A DNA stretch of 64,000 bases from Cymbomonas tetramitiformis (GCA_001247695.2 LGRX02034712.1:1-64000), one strand, 5' to 3'. Shown: positions 10,602-20,643, counted from the stretch's first letter. Made by a program: numbers and translations. The notes: generated by a model from the sequence alone, not told the origin.

Positions 10602-10943
10602 TATCCGAAGAGAGATCATCATCATGGGAAACGTGGGCGTGGCAGTAAACGCCAAAGTGCCTCCGGTGTAACCCTGCGTGCTCAAGGAACCGGGCATGTC
10701 AAGAGAACCCAGCAGTCCCCTTTCGGTCCTGCTGGAAGTGATGAGGTAGACTATGTCGTGCGCATGATAAAAGCGGAACGCCTATCTGGAGCAACCCCAC
10801 AATGGTTGATAGGTTGGGAAGGGTATAGTGACGCCGCGGATACTTGGGAGCCGATAGAGAACTTAGTCAGCCATGAGCAGGAGATTGCCGCTTTCCGTGA
10901 AAGGCGTAAGGAGGAGGTCGCGGAAGAATCGGCCGTTGCCTGA
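10602..10943 (+). pseudogene. chromodomain-coding part of the hAT element
   Basis: The open frame reads through a basic AT-hook-like stretch (GKRGRGSKR) and then a chromodomain: VDYVVRMIKAERL, WLIGWEGYSDAADTWEP, then IENL. The aromatic and WEGY...DTWEP positions of the chromodomain fold are present. It ends at a stop at 10943, overlapping the next coding stretch in another frame, so the original fusion to the transposase was broken by deletion or frameshift. The usual N-terminal DNA-binding module of hAT transposases is a BED finger, so a chromodomain here is notable. Confidence 0.75.
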
Positions 10944-11224
10944 AATTCCTGCAGAGCTGAAAGAGGTGAAGGAGAAGAGTGAGCTTGAACTGTATTTAGA
11001 GTTCCCCTTGGCTAAGAAAGATGTGGAGGTGCAAGATTGGTGGAGAGAAAATGGGAACACGTTCCCTTCAGTCGCTAGAATGGCTAGGCAGTTCTTGGGT
11101 GTGCCTGCCTCCACTGCGGGGGGGGGAGCGTGCGTTTTCAATAGTAACTGGCATGCACTCAGATTTGAGGAAGAATTTGAAAGAGGGTACAATAGAGCAC
11201 TCGCTTATGGCTGCATTGAATTAG
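10873..11224 (+). pseudogene. hAT transposase C-terminal dimerisation domain, frameshifted
   Basis: DVEVQDWWRENGNTFPSVAR and MARQFLGVPAS match the hAT C-terminal pattern W-W-x-FP-x-LA-x-L-x-P(A/S)S. After a run of nine G at about 11117-11125 the conserved continuation GGERAFSIVTG...RKNL is found in another frame (to 11224), while the original frame runs on to 11229. A one-base slip in the homopolymer explains this. No catalytic DDE residues are present. Confidence 0.85.
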
Positions 11225-11847
11225 GTTAGACAGGTATAGTTGAACATATCATACCGCTCTGTTTTGTTGTAAGTGTTAACTGCTTAGAGCTCAAACACAT
11301 TTTGATATATTGATAATATTGATATCCCGATATATCAGTAAATTTAAAGTGATATCAATATTGATTGATTGGCACCCCTAACATATCAAAATCGATTGAT
11401 AGAGCCTCTAAAGTATTTGAATCAATCGATTAGACCGCTAGAAAAATCGAAATCGATTGATATAATCTTGAAATTATTGGAATCAATTGATTATTGGCCC
11501 GAAAATATCAGAATCAATTGATAATGCCACCCACAACCGATACCATACCTTGGCCTGCTTCGGAGCCGCATTTGACGATGAGGACGACACCGACTGGCCG
11601 GCCCTCCGCTCTTCGCCGATTTGGTTGCCCAAGTCCTCCGCTGTCACCGGCGATGTGCATGGCGACTTCCCGAAACCCTAAGTATCGGACTAGAGATGTG
11701 AATGCAACTAGCGCCACAGCATGGATTTGGTTCTAGCTAGGTTGAAAAAGGCCTCTTAGAGTTGACATTTGACATTTCTTTTAGCCGCCTGTCCGGGTGT
11801 ACCGGCTGGCCCTGCAGTGCACCTCCCGCCTTCGGGATGAGGTGGTG

Positions 11848-12082
11848 TGACGGAGATGCCAACTTTCCCCCCATAGGGGGGGAGCAGTGGTGCACCTTTC
11901 TGTCACCCCTCGCTTGGCTGTCACTTGCAGTGCTGTCCGTGTCACTGTGTCACCGGCTCCCGAACCCTAAAGTCTACTCAACATTTGTTATTATCAACTT
12001 TAGACTTCACCAGCTCGACACGACTGCCTTTTCCGCTTCACAGTGACAGTCAATATATATTCATATATCTCCTGTTCTATAA
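11848..12082 (+). repeat. E2 3' LTR
   Basis: 235 bp, preceded by the hairpin CACCTCCCGCCTTCGGGATG-AGGTGGTG. Confidence 0.9.
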
Positions 12083-12249
12083 TTAATCCGACTTTAGCCG
12101 AACCGAAACCCTATCTCACTGCCTATCATTTTCCAGTGCAAGCATATATATATTCTATATTATCTGCTTTCACATCAGGTCTGGACCCACCTACGTTCAA
12201 AGGTGTTGTTTCTTACGTTCTCCATCCGCTTCGCGCCCTGCGATTCTAT

Positions 12250-12600
12250 CCGACATTTTTTTAGTACCGACATTAACCTAGTACCGACACTTCCGACATT
12301 TTGCTGCCGACAATCGACCTCCTTGCCTTCGCAAAGGTCACCCTTACTTAGTACCGACATTTCTTAGTACCGACATTTCCTTTTTAGTACCGACATTTAG
12401 CGCATTTTTTCGTGCGTAACCACTCAGATGGACCGACATTAAACCTAGTACCGACACTTCCGACATTTTACTTCCGACAATCGACCTCCTTGCCTTCGCG
12501 AAGGTCACCCCTCGTACCGACATTTCTTAGTACCGACATTTCCTTTGGTACCGACATTTTGCGCACTTTTTTGTGCGTTACCACTCAATTGGACCGACAT
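12250..12600. repeat. leader repeats of E7, 'agtaccgacatt' units
   Basis: At least ten imperfect copies of (T)TAGTACCGACATT occur, with two longer duplicated blocks containing CGACCTCCTTGCCTTCGC. They lie between the E7 LTR and its Gag start, in the untranslated leader. Confidence 0.8.
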
Positions 12601-12802
12601 TTACCGACACTCTGGCCAGCAGCGCCTCTGCTGCCGGAAAATTGGTTTATCGTGCGACGGTTTTGATGTTACCACCGTGTTCCTCGTCGAAATCTACCCC
12701 AATTTGACTTTTCCATTGTTGGAAATTGTTAAATTTGCGAAAAATTATGTTTTCCTTTGGAACCCAAACTCCTTATCTTGCAGATTTTACAGCCGCAGCT
12801 GC

Positions 12803-13345
12803 ATGGCTTCTTTGCGGCAGCGTGCGCGCATGGGCGCGCTGAGATCGGCGCTTGAACTCCTTCGAGGGCAACAATTTACCGCTGGTTACAGTCTGGTGGT
12901 GCTTGGTGGTGCTTGTGCACCAAGCACCAACATCGACACCAGCGTTCGCAACAACATCGACAACGAGAGCTCTGACTGTGACGACTCCGCGACTCTCCGC
13001 GTTTTTCACCGTTTACACCTACATCCTGTGCGCCCCCTGGTTGCCATCTGGTGGTGGCTGGTGGTGCCGCCGCACCCCCCCCACCTTGCCCTAACGTTAG
13101 TTTTACCTTGGGGTTGGAGGATTGCGCGTTGTCTCGCCGCATTTTTCACACTCGCCCCCCTTGCAACGGCACACTTGCTCTGGTGGTGCCCGGCCGTTTT
13201 TGGCTTTGGCATCGCACAGGCATTGGTTGAACGTTGGCTACTTGGCGCTCGACACCTTTCACCATCGGGAATGACGCCGCCACCGTCTGAAACCTGCCCA
13301 AACCCTAGATTGAGACCCTCAATTGGCACATCACGAGTTAGCTAG
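12803..13345 (+). CDS. mini-Gag of E7: N-terminus fused to membrane segment
   Basis: A 180-aa frame from ATG 12803. Residues 1-25 (MASLRQRARMGALRSALELL) match the E2 Gag N-terminus. It then passes to an acidic stretch (NESSDCDDSA) and two hydrophobic segments (VRPLVAIWWWLVVP and IARCLAAFFTLAPLATAHLL), ending in a Pro/Ser tail. The capsid-like region and zinc knuckle are missing, so this looks like an in-frame internal deletion joining the start to the C-terminal membrane region. Whether it is expressed is unknown. Confidence 0.6.
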   Translation: MASLRQRARMGALRSALELLRGQQFTAGYSLVVLGGACAPSTNIDTSVRNNIDNESSDCDDSATLRVFHRLHLHPVRPLVAIWWWLVVPPHPPHLALTLVLPWGWRIARCLAAFFTLAPLATAHLLWWCPAVFGFGIAQALVERWLLGARHLSPSGMTPPPSETCPNPRLRPSIGTSRVS

Positions 13346-13434
13346 TAACTAGGAAACATTACATTTCTCCTAGCCGCCTGCCCGGGAGTACCGGCTGGCC
13401 CTGCAGTGCACCTCCCACCTTCGGGGTGAGGTGG

Positions 13435-13685
13435 TGTCATGGGAACACTGACTTTCACTCCCCATAAGGGGGGAGGTCTGTGGTGCCCTGTGTCACCCCT
13501 CGCCTGCTCGGATGTCACTTGCAGTGCCTGCTGTCTGCTCCGCTCGTGTGTCACGGTCCGTCCGCCAGCTTAAACTCAATTATCTTACAGTTTAATCCGA
13601 CTTTAGCCGAACCGAAACCCTATCTCACTGCCTATCATTTTCCAGTGTAAGCATATATATATACTATATTATCTGCTTTCACATC
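13435..13685 (+). repeat. E7 3' LTR
   Basis: About 251 bp, preceded by the hairpin CACCTTCGGGGTG-AGGTGGTG. It holds the intact version of the target interrupted by E2. Confidence 0.85.
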
Positions 13686-13690
13686 GCAAC

Positions 13691-14004
13691 ACCCAAAAAT
13701 ACCCGAAAATATGGCTATTTCACCCCCCTATAATCTCATATGTTATCGTCGTGCCGTGGGACCCAAGGGGGGTCGTATGTTATTATGGGTTTCGCTGGTC
13801 GACCCCAACCCTCCAAAAAATTATACACCCATGTATCGCATATGTTACATCATTTTTAAAATCCCCCGGAAAAGACCCCCGGTATTGCGGGGGTGTTCAT
13901 TCACCTTGTTGGTGTTGTTGTCGATGTCGCGCGTTGCGGCGCGCTGGCGATCGTGATGACATGACATACCGTATCTCATGTGCCCCGCTCGGCTGGCGAT
14001 GACA
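13691..14004. other. spacer, no gene recognised
   Basis: C/T-rich sequence with 'atatgttat' motifs resembling the E1 upstream flank. It ends in short palindromes 'cgatgacatgac' leading into the satellite. Confidence 0.35.
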
Positions 14005-14350
14005 TGACGTGACATTGACATTGACATTGACATTGACATTGACATTGACATTGACATTGACATTGACATTGACATTGACATTTGACATTGACATTGACAT
14101 TGACATTGGACATTGACATTGTTGACATTGACATTGACATTGACATTGTTGACATTGACATTGACATTGGCATTGACATTGTTGACATTGACATTTGACA
14201 TTGACATTGACATTGACATTGACATTGACATTGTTGACATTGACATTGACATTGTTGACATTGACATTGTTGACATTGACATTGACATTTTTGACATCGA
14301 CATTATTGACATTGACATTGACATTGACATTGACATTGACATTGACATTG
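14005..14350. repeat. (TTGACA)n satellite
   Basis: About 55 hexamer units with occasional 'gttgac', 'tttgac' and 'ggacatt' variants. The long Met-Ser and Asn-Val frames here come from the repeat and are not genes. Confidence 0.95.
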
Positions 14351-14946
14351 AGGCCCGCGTCGTAGTATTCGGTTTGGGAACTTTGTCGCGATGCCGGCAT
14401 GTCGTCGTGTCGTGTCGGATGTCGCTATTGCGTGACCCGTTACAACGATGAAATTTCTCTGGACTGCATGACGTTCCGTGCGTACGTGGCGTCCGGATTT
14501 ATATTTATTTCCCCCCATCGGGTGGCACAAATGCCTCGATCGTTGAAACGCACGTGCTAGATTCACTATTTCGCTTTCCCCCCACAAAACGCGGTCATGT
14601 CTTTTTGCCGACGTGGAACCGAAAAACCGACATGCCCGACATGCGCGACATTAAATGCCTGTGCGCCCTTAAAAAGTTTTTGATCTAACGATAGATTTTA
14701 AATTAACACGACATAGGTCGACATAAAGGAGACAAAATGGGTCTACATTATCTTTTTGGGGTCTACACTATCTTTCGTTTTCGAAGACATGCAGAGATAG
14801 TGTAGACCCAAAAAAGATAATGTAGACCCTGTCGCATGTCGGCATGTCGCTTTTCAGAATTTTTCAACCAATCAAATCGCCGTGATCAAAAACGCGACAG
14901 ACCGACATGTAGTCGAAATTCCCAAACCCGATACAACGACGGGCCT
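14351..14946. repeat. inverted-repeat unit between two satellites, with central hairpin
   Basis: 14351-14381 (aggcccgcgtcgtagtat.cggtttgggaa) is repeated in inverted orientation at 14917-14946. Near the centre, 14739-14829 is a perfect-to-near-perfect hairpin: GGGTCTACATTATCTTTTTG and GGGTCTACACTATCT on the left arm are mirrored on the right, with a loop of about 20 nt. This looks like a foldback or MITE-like unit of about 0.6 kb with no coding capacity. Confidence 0.6.
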
Positions 14947-14947
14947 G

Positions 14948-15196
14948 ACACATTGACACATTGACACATTGACACATTGACACATTGACACATTGACACA
15001 TTGGACATTGACACATTGACATTGACATTGGACATTGACACATTGACATTGACACATTGACATTGACATTGACACATTGACATTGACACATTGACATTGA
15101 CACATTGACATTGACATTGACACATTGACATTGACATTGACATTGACATCGACACATTGACACATTGACACATTGACATTGACACATTGACATTGA
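14948..15196. repeat. (ACATTGAC / ACACATTG) satellite
   Basis: A mixed array of GACATT and GACACATT units on the same strand sense as the 14005 array, although the intervening flanks are inverted. Non-coding. Confidence 0.93.
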
Positions 15197-15211
15197 TGAT
15201 GGATTTGACAC

Positions 15212-15409
15212 TGTGACACCCGAAACTGTCACATGTCACTTCCTATAGTAGGCTGGGTGACCGTCACCAGTAGACGGGAAACACCCGTTAGGTATTTATG
15301 TTATCTCGCCTTATATCAAAGACACTTTACCGTTCTGATATCGTAACCCTCAACTCAGGGTTTATCTCTCCAGCTAGATATATATTACAGCGGAACTATA
15401 TATCTGACA
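15212..15409 (+). repeat. orphan 5' LTR of the E family
   Basis: Begins TGTGACACCCGAAAC and ends ATATCTGACA. It shares 'cttcctatagta' and 'ctgtcac/accgtcac' patterns with the E1 LTR and is followed by GGTTTGGCCCCAC as in E1. The element body is missing: 13-16 bp after the LTR the sequence changes to a copy of the TIR repeat. Confidence 0.7.
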
Positions 15410-15425
15410 GGTTTGGCCCCACTTA

Positions 15426-15542
15426 TGGCTACTACCCAAATTCATGGTCCTACCACAAGGACCAATGGGCAATTGCGGTTTCGATCATTAAATCGACTAT
15501 TTGAGGCACAGGCAACATTTGCACATGATATTTATGAGTTAA
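15426..15542 (+). mobile_element. fragment of the TGGCTACT TIR element
   Basis: About 117 bp, nearly identical to the reverse complement of the right end of the element at 42862-43939, starting TGGCTACTACCCAAATTCAT. The match ends at 15542, so this is a truncated copy or a shorter family member. Confidence 0.75.
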
Positions 15543-16264
15543 CCCCTATGGAGCGGTTTGTACCGTATACGGTACAACCACTTCAAACTCTAAGCTTGGA
15601 TTCATTTCTCAGCCCGATAGCACTTGTCGGAATTGGCCATACAAGCTTCGCACGCCCGTTGCAATAGGTATATCTAATACTCAACAATTTATTCTACACA
15701 TATACTTAGTGTATATATCTCACCCAAGGGCAATTTTGTTGTAGTAAAATCCCCAAAGTTGCTTATTTCTAGGCATGAAATTTGGGTCAAAAGTATCTTA
15801 AAGTGTGCAAAATCGAGGTGTAGATGCCATCCATCGACAAGGATTTGTTGGTTCAGTGACCACTATCATATAAAATGACCATGCACCTCATATGGGCAAT
15901 ACTTACTTTCCCAACAGTCGATTCCCCCCGAAAACACACAATATGGCCTTAAGTATGGAAAACATTTGACAAATGATGTTTTTTCGTTGTTTTTTGGTAT
16001 TTTTTTCACCTTATTGCTTGAATATTTCGATGTATTGGTGCGTTCACCTACAACCACCATTACCAATTTCAAGGCATTCGTAAAGGCGATTGTTTTATGG
16101 ACGAAGGGCAACCTAATACTCGAATAAGCGGTTGTGAGAATTGATTTTTGACACTTTTGATTCCTGGAAAACGTGTTTTTGGGCTTGTATATCACCGATA
16201 TATCGTTGTATATATAATGCGATCATGTATTTTATAGATCAAAATCACTTTATAGGAGTTATAA
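15543..16264. other. AT-rich spacer, no gene recognised
   Basis: No conserved coding pattern. A G/C-richer open stretch begins at 16265. Confidence 0.35.
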
Positions 16265-16471
16265 GTGGTCGAAGCTCGTCTTCGCAAGGAAGCCAAGTCT
16301 CCAGTGTGTACGAGCGAGGACCTCTCCGACGACTCCCAGCACGTTGAGAAACGGCACCGACGTACCCTGAAGGTGACCGAGAGCTACCGCGTGCACTTGG
16401 AGCCGACGGGCCAACCATTGCAAGGTTGGCAATTTCGACCCTACATTCTGGGAAAATCGAAAGACGTCTAG
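16265..16471 (+). CDS. possible coding fragment or terminal exon, 68 codons
   Basis: A GC-rich open stretch stands out from its AT-rich surroundings: ARLRKEAKSPVCTSEDLSDD, RRTLKVTESYRVHLEPTG, then FRPYILGKSKDV-stop. There is no ATG at its 5' end and 'tag' precedes it, so it would need an upstream exon. No homologue recognised. It could equally be a transposon-captured fragment. Confidence 0.25.
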   Translation: MVEARLRKEAKSPVCTSEDLSDDSQHVEKRHRRTLKVTESYRVHLEPTGQPLQGWQFRPYILGKSKDV

Positions 16472-16870
16472 AAGACGTCTTCTGAACGTCTTATAGACGT
16501 CTTCGTAGAAATGATGTCTTCTGGTTTCCAGAAGACGTCTTCTGACGGGAACGTCTTCTGGAAACCAGAAGACACTCTTCGGGGAAGACGTGCCGAAGAT
16601 GTGCGGAATGTCTTCCGGATTTCGGAAGACATCTTCCCGGAAGACAAGCAAAGGGCAGTCTTCCCGGAAGATACCCGGAAGATGTTCCGAATGTCTTCTG
16701 GGCCAGAATACATTCTGACATGTGTTATCGACACATATGTGATGATTATGCAATTTGGCCACATAGCTACTTCATACCACACGTACACTAGTCGCGTAAT
16801 CACAGAAGACATTCAGAAGGCGCACGGAAGACATGCGGAAGACATTCCAGGTATCTTCCTAACAACTTCA
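16455..16870. repeat. GTCTTC/GAAGAC palindrome cluster
   Basis: Over 20 GAAGAC or GTCTTC motifs occur in both orientations, many as direct palindromes (agaagacgtcttct, cttccggaagac). The run is broken at 16700-16800 by unrelated sequence and resumes to 16860. Some arms form long hairpins (gtcttctggtttccagaagac). It resembles a foldback structure or amplified protein-binding site. Confidence 0.75.
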
Positions 16871-18900
16871 GGGTTGTCATCATGCTCTGTTGCTATGATA
16901 CATAATATACGGCTAAGTTAATTGATAGGTCTATCTACACAAATCATACATGTACGATTGCATCTATTCAACATACAGACCACTAAGTACGATGCCCGGC
17001 GTATTATCATGATCGCCTCTTGCGTCTTGCACCTTTCGGTCGTGAACCATCATCGTCGATGCACTCGAAAAAGTTAGTCTTTAAATCAAATATCACCGCC
17101 GTCTTCATCACCGGATGTTTCTTGATTACAACTTGGTGCTCAATTTGAGCCGCCACCACAGCTCGATTGGGACCTGCGTTTTCATCTTAGCTTGTAGACT
17201 ACAGGACGGCAAGAAAGTGGGTTGACAGACTTGTATGAGGTATATTAAGTGTTTTGAACCGTATGTACTTACGTGTGTCTATTTGGAACAGGTCAAGGTC
17301 TGGTTTTGGTTTTGGGTTCATGCTGCAATCTCACCATGAACCCAAAACGAACATCACTCTCTGCATCCTCGCGAACGCATATAGATATACCGCGACTTGT
17401 TCCGCGTCGTGAAAAATGTTGTAGGCAGCTTTTATCTCGCCACTATGCCGCGCGAGCAGCGATTTGGGTAGGACGGCAGATCGACAGAATAATGAGAATC
17501 GAGATTCGAGAATGACGATCGAGAAAATGAAAGGGCGAGCAGCGAAAGCGAAGGAGCTGAACAGTCCTTCGCTTCCCATTTTTCGCGAGGCCAAACGAAA
17601 GACTGAACTCTCGACAAACATTCACTCTCTCCAGAACGTTTCTTAGCGATGCAGCAGCTTGCCCGGTGCATTTTTTTGTTTGTGCTGCTGGATGACTGAC
17701 TCTTGTTTTGAAATTGAAATGCACTGAGCTAATAAGTTTCCCAACTGTGATACCCAGCTTTCTGTGCAAGTGGGAATTGCCGTTTGACATCTTGCCCCAC
17801 TTTTGTTATTCAGCGTTTGTTTTTAAGGCTTCCTTTTCTGAGCATTTCTTGGATCTGCATTGAAACGCAAACGCCGGGAAATTGCAGATTGGACTACGTA
17901 CGCATGATACGTAGATATTACGTAACTCGTCCTTGAGTTCGTTGGTTGGTGTGCTCTGCATGACAATAATAGCAGACATCGACCTTTGCTGCTGCACAAT
18001 GGCTTTCGGCCCTTGGCTTGGCAGCGATGCCCCCGTTTACTGGCCTGTGATATTAGCGATTTTATCAATCGCAACTTTTGAACTTTAACCGGTTGCTATT
18101 TCATTCATTGGCCATCATAGCTTCAACCACTATTTTCTTTGGGCCGTTGTAACACTGTCATTTTAAAAGAGGCAGGGCGTGCGTTCGCCACCGGCACGCT
18201 TCGGGATTAAACTAACCCAACCCTGCCGTCGCAAGGTGCGTGCATACTGCTCTCTGTCTTTTGTGCGATCGATATATCTCCCGAGGGGAATTCCTATAGC
18301 TAATTTTACAAACTGACTGTGTGCGCCTTTCTTGTTAATGCCAGCGAAGGTGACCCGCGGTCGACACATTACAGAGCGTAAGCACGACGTCCGTGTAAGC
18401 CCGTGGCCATGGTATGTTTTAAACCAAGGTGCGGGTTTTAACACTTTCTCTAATGCACAAACGGCTTTCATCTCCTTGCGTACAGGTGTGGTTCATGAGT
18501 GCGATATCTGTGTGACGGTTTGTTCACACTCTGCTAGGCGTAGTCTGACAGCTATTAGTTCCCCTATGCGTATTTCCTATGTGCATGAAATTAGTGTTAT
18601 CAGGCTTGTCGTTTTTGGACGTTTAGTTTCGTTTCCTGTTCAGTTGACATAGTGGGCCAACGGTTGTGCAGTTTAGGTACGGGCTGCTGGTGTGTAGATG
18701 CCGGGGCAGAATGGCCGACGTTGTTATGGCTCGTGAAGGGCCGATATGTGCAGGAGGCGGGGACAGGGTAACGATGTCCAAAGTGGATCTTGCCAGATTC
18801 TGCCAAGAGAAGTTCCAGGTGCGATCCTTAATTTTAAGCTGAGAGCATCAAGCATATCGATAGGCTCGTGGGATGAGCTGTGCAGCAGCCATGGCCGGCG
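16871..18900. other. about 2 kb with no supported gene
   Basis: Short frames on both strands lack conserved patterns. I see no transposon ends. Spliced genes with very short exons could be missed. Confidence 0.35.
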
Positions 18901-18929
18901 AACGGTCTGCCCGATCTCGAGCTCACGGT

Positions 18930-19230
18930 GGGATGGCGTACTGCCATTCACCGCAATGTGCCCAGGAGACCACGGTGCATTATCCTTGCCATCCGTTCCG
19001 TTCATTGTGCCCCAGGAGGCAGAGTGCGCTCCCCGTGCCATTTGTCCCCACAAAGTACGCACGTCTGCCTCTGCACTTGGCAGCATTATGCGCAGGGCGT
19101 GTGCACTAACGTTGCCATTCACTGCATTGTGCCTATGGGGTGCGCTTCTACTGTGTTTAACCGCATTGTGTCCAGGGGGGGCAGAGTGTATTGCCTCTGC
19201 CATTCATTGCATTGTGCTCAAGGGGTAAGT
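18930..19230. repeat. degenerate tandem repeat around CATTGTGCC
   Basis: Six or more spaced copies of 'ttca(c/t)tgcattgtgcc' with intervening 'caggaggcagagtg' elements, about 35-60 bp apart. Confidence 0.6.
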
Positions 19231-19496
19231 GCGCACTGACAACACCCCCTTCACTTGCAGGCTACTCAAGCACCAACATCAGCGACACCTCTATCCACTG
19301 CAACCCCGACGATGGCAATCACAAAAGCACATAGTATTTTACATAGTTGTTCCTGCTTCTCCCATGTGCATAGACTATTGATTTCCCTCTAGTTTTCCAA
19401 ACTACCTATCCGCATAGCCTTCTTCCGTGCTCAATGACACAGCTCTAAATTAAATATGTTTTCTATATGTAATCGCATCATCCTACCTGACATAGC

Positions 19497-19572
19497 CACA
19501 CGCATCTGTGCTAAAGGCGCATCTGTGCTAAAGGCGCATCTGTGCTAAATAAAGGCGCTTTCGTGCTACAGC

Positions 19573-19602
<30 letters not shown>
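19497..19602. repeat. short tandem repeat and (AT)n
   Basis: Three to four copies of GCGCATCTGTGCTAAAG (17-18 bp) at 19500-19560 are followed by an (AT)n tract at 19571-19602. Confidence 0.85.
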
Positions 19603-19603
<1 letters not shown>

Positions 19604-19913
19604 TGTATATGAAATATGCAGTGTGATATAGGTGTACAGCTGGATAAACCCCCGGTGCCATGGGGTACAAGCCCATGGTCGGTTATGCGCGGACAGATCG
19701 CCATTGAATCGATCAATAGAACTACACAATGGTTTATTGATAAGTCCTTACTGTTTAATCATCTGCATGTACATTTATATTGCACTGTCGCTATATGCAC
19801 GTGTAGCCATAATGTATACCAAGCCGTTATCGTGATCAGGCTGGTGTGCATGTATACATATGCATGCATTTTATGTCTATCACTTTCTAATGCAATGATG
19901 TTCGATCATGAAT

Positions 19914-20075
19914 ATACTGGCATATGATGTGTGCCTGTCGATCATGTATACACTGGCATATGATGTGTGCATGCCGATCATGTATACACTGCTATATGAT
20001 GTGTGCATGCCGATCATGCATGTATACACTGGTATATGATGTGTGTATGCCGATTATGTATACACTGACATATGT
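19914..20075. repeat. about 36-bp tandem repeat, five units
   Basis: Units of CACTGGCATATGATGTGTGC followed by atgccgatcatgtata, with small variations. Confidence 0.85.
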
Positions 20076-20643
20076 AAAATCACACTATGCATACTGTGTA
20101 GACATTCTTGATGTTAGTGCGATGCTGCGCGATGTTACTGCGATGTTCAGTATCTTTTATTATCACAGTCGTACCGAATACGACTGCATGCTTCATTCAT
20201 GTATGCTCATATACTGCAGCTCGCGCGTCCAATTTCTCGTTGCGAGTGACGAGATTTGATGAATCATATGTGCGCCTTGTTCCTGCATATTGTAAAATGA
20301 TGCGATCTCTGCGCATATGTAGAATTCGTCAACAGGACAACAGTGCGATATCTATATGAACACACCTCGTCGCTTTGGCGTTTTGCTGGTATACTGCGTA
20401 TGTACAATAGAGCGTCAGTCGTTCGCTATATTGCTGCGCGCTGTATGATTCGCCGCTGCAATATTATGTTCGCAATTATTGTCGCTGTTGCGATGCTGTT
20501 ATATGCGAATATCGTTGCGCTGTTATAGGCGATATGTGCGAACTTCGTTGCGCTGTTATATAGTATATCAGAAGTGTTTGTGCTGCACACACTCAAGTCT
20601 GTTCTCGGCGTGGACAACTTTGAGAATACCACTGTCACGGCAC

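Larger units (their letters stand above)
10202..11552 (+). mobile_element. hAT-type DNA transposon inserted in the E2 gene
   Basis: Terminal inverted repeats CAAGGTATGGTATC(A/G)GTTGTG are flanked by an exact 8-bp duplication GCCTGCTT (10194-10201 and 11553-11560), the hAT signature. The 1351-bp element keeps a 5' chromodomain-coding stretch and a 3' hAT dimerisation stretch but has no room for the catalytic RNase-H-like core, so it is an internal-deletion derivative. Subterminal regions (10220-10480, 11290-11530) are dense in 'atatca' and 'atcgattgat' motifs, likely transposase-binding repeats. Confidence 0.93.
8678..11681 (+). pseudogene. Gag-like gene of E2, frameshifted, stopped and split by a hAT element
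   Basis: The frame starts at ATG 8678 (MASTRREGLG, like MASLRQRARMG in E7). Its capsid-like region runs to about 9570 (DGRYALQRLRYEV corresponds to the DGKRALLELARRL block of E1). There the coding signal moves to another frame (9516-9818, RPKGGGQKPPQ), meets a stop at 9816-9818, and continues from 9819 through a zinc-knuckle-like CTVCFRLWNVTDAHPDTRGAC-type stretch to 10201. The hAT insertion splits the reading PACF / GAAFDDEDD, which resumes at 11561 and stops at 11681. At least one indel, one nonsense codon and one insertion make it non-functional. No clear membrane segment remains. Confidence 0.8.
8186..12082 (+). mobile_element. E2: Gag-only LTR element inserted in the E7 5' LTR
   Basis: LTRs of 235 bp (8186-8420 and 11848-12082) start TGACGGAGATGCC and end TTCTATAA. 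Target duplication TTAAT lies at 8181-8185 and 12083-12087. The uninterrupted target is seen in the E7 3' LTR at about 13585-13600, which proves the insertion site. The element has one decayed Gag-like gene and carries a hAT insertion. The LTR pair looks identical by eye, so E2 is young although its gene is broken. Confidence 0.93.
8022..13685 (+). mobile_element. E7: Gag-only LTR element, internally deleted, hosting E2
   Basis: The 5' LTR lies at 8022-8185 and resumes at 12088-12177 after E2. The 3' LTR is at about 13435-13685. Both contain GGTCCGTCCGCCAGCTTAAA and the same AT-rich 3' half. GCAAC flanks both sides (8017-8021, 13686-13690), so target duplication is likely, although the first bases of the two LTRs differ slightly. 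The interior is only about 1.26 kb and encodes a short Gag remnant, so E7 is itself a deletion derivative. The leader after the 5' LTR (aggtctggacccacc) matches the family PBS pattern. Confidence 0.8.

Noticed and set aside
14948..15196. Regularly spaced short repeats that could suggest a CRISPR array
   Set aside because: There are no unique spacers and the host is eukaryotic; this is a simple satellite.
13845..15239. Long Met-Ser, Asn-Val and Cys-Gln frames on the minus strand and Ile-Asp frames on the plus strand
   Set aside because: They are translations of TTGACA-type satellite; no coding signal.
18163..18471. 102-codon minus-strand frame
   Set aside because: No conserved motif, overlapping open frame on the other strand and no splice support.
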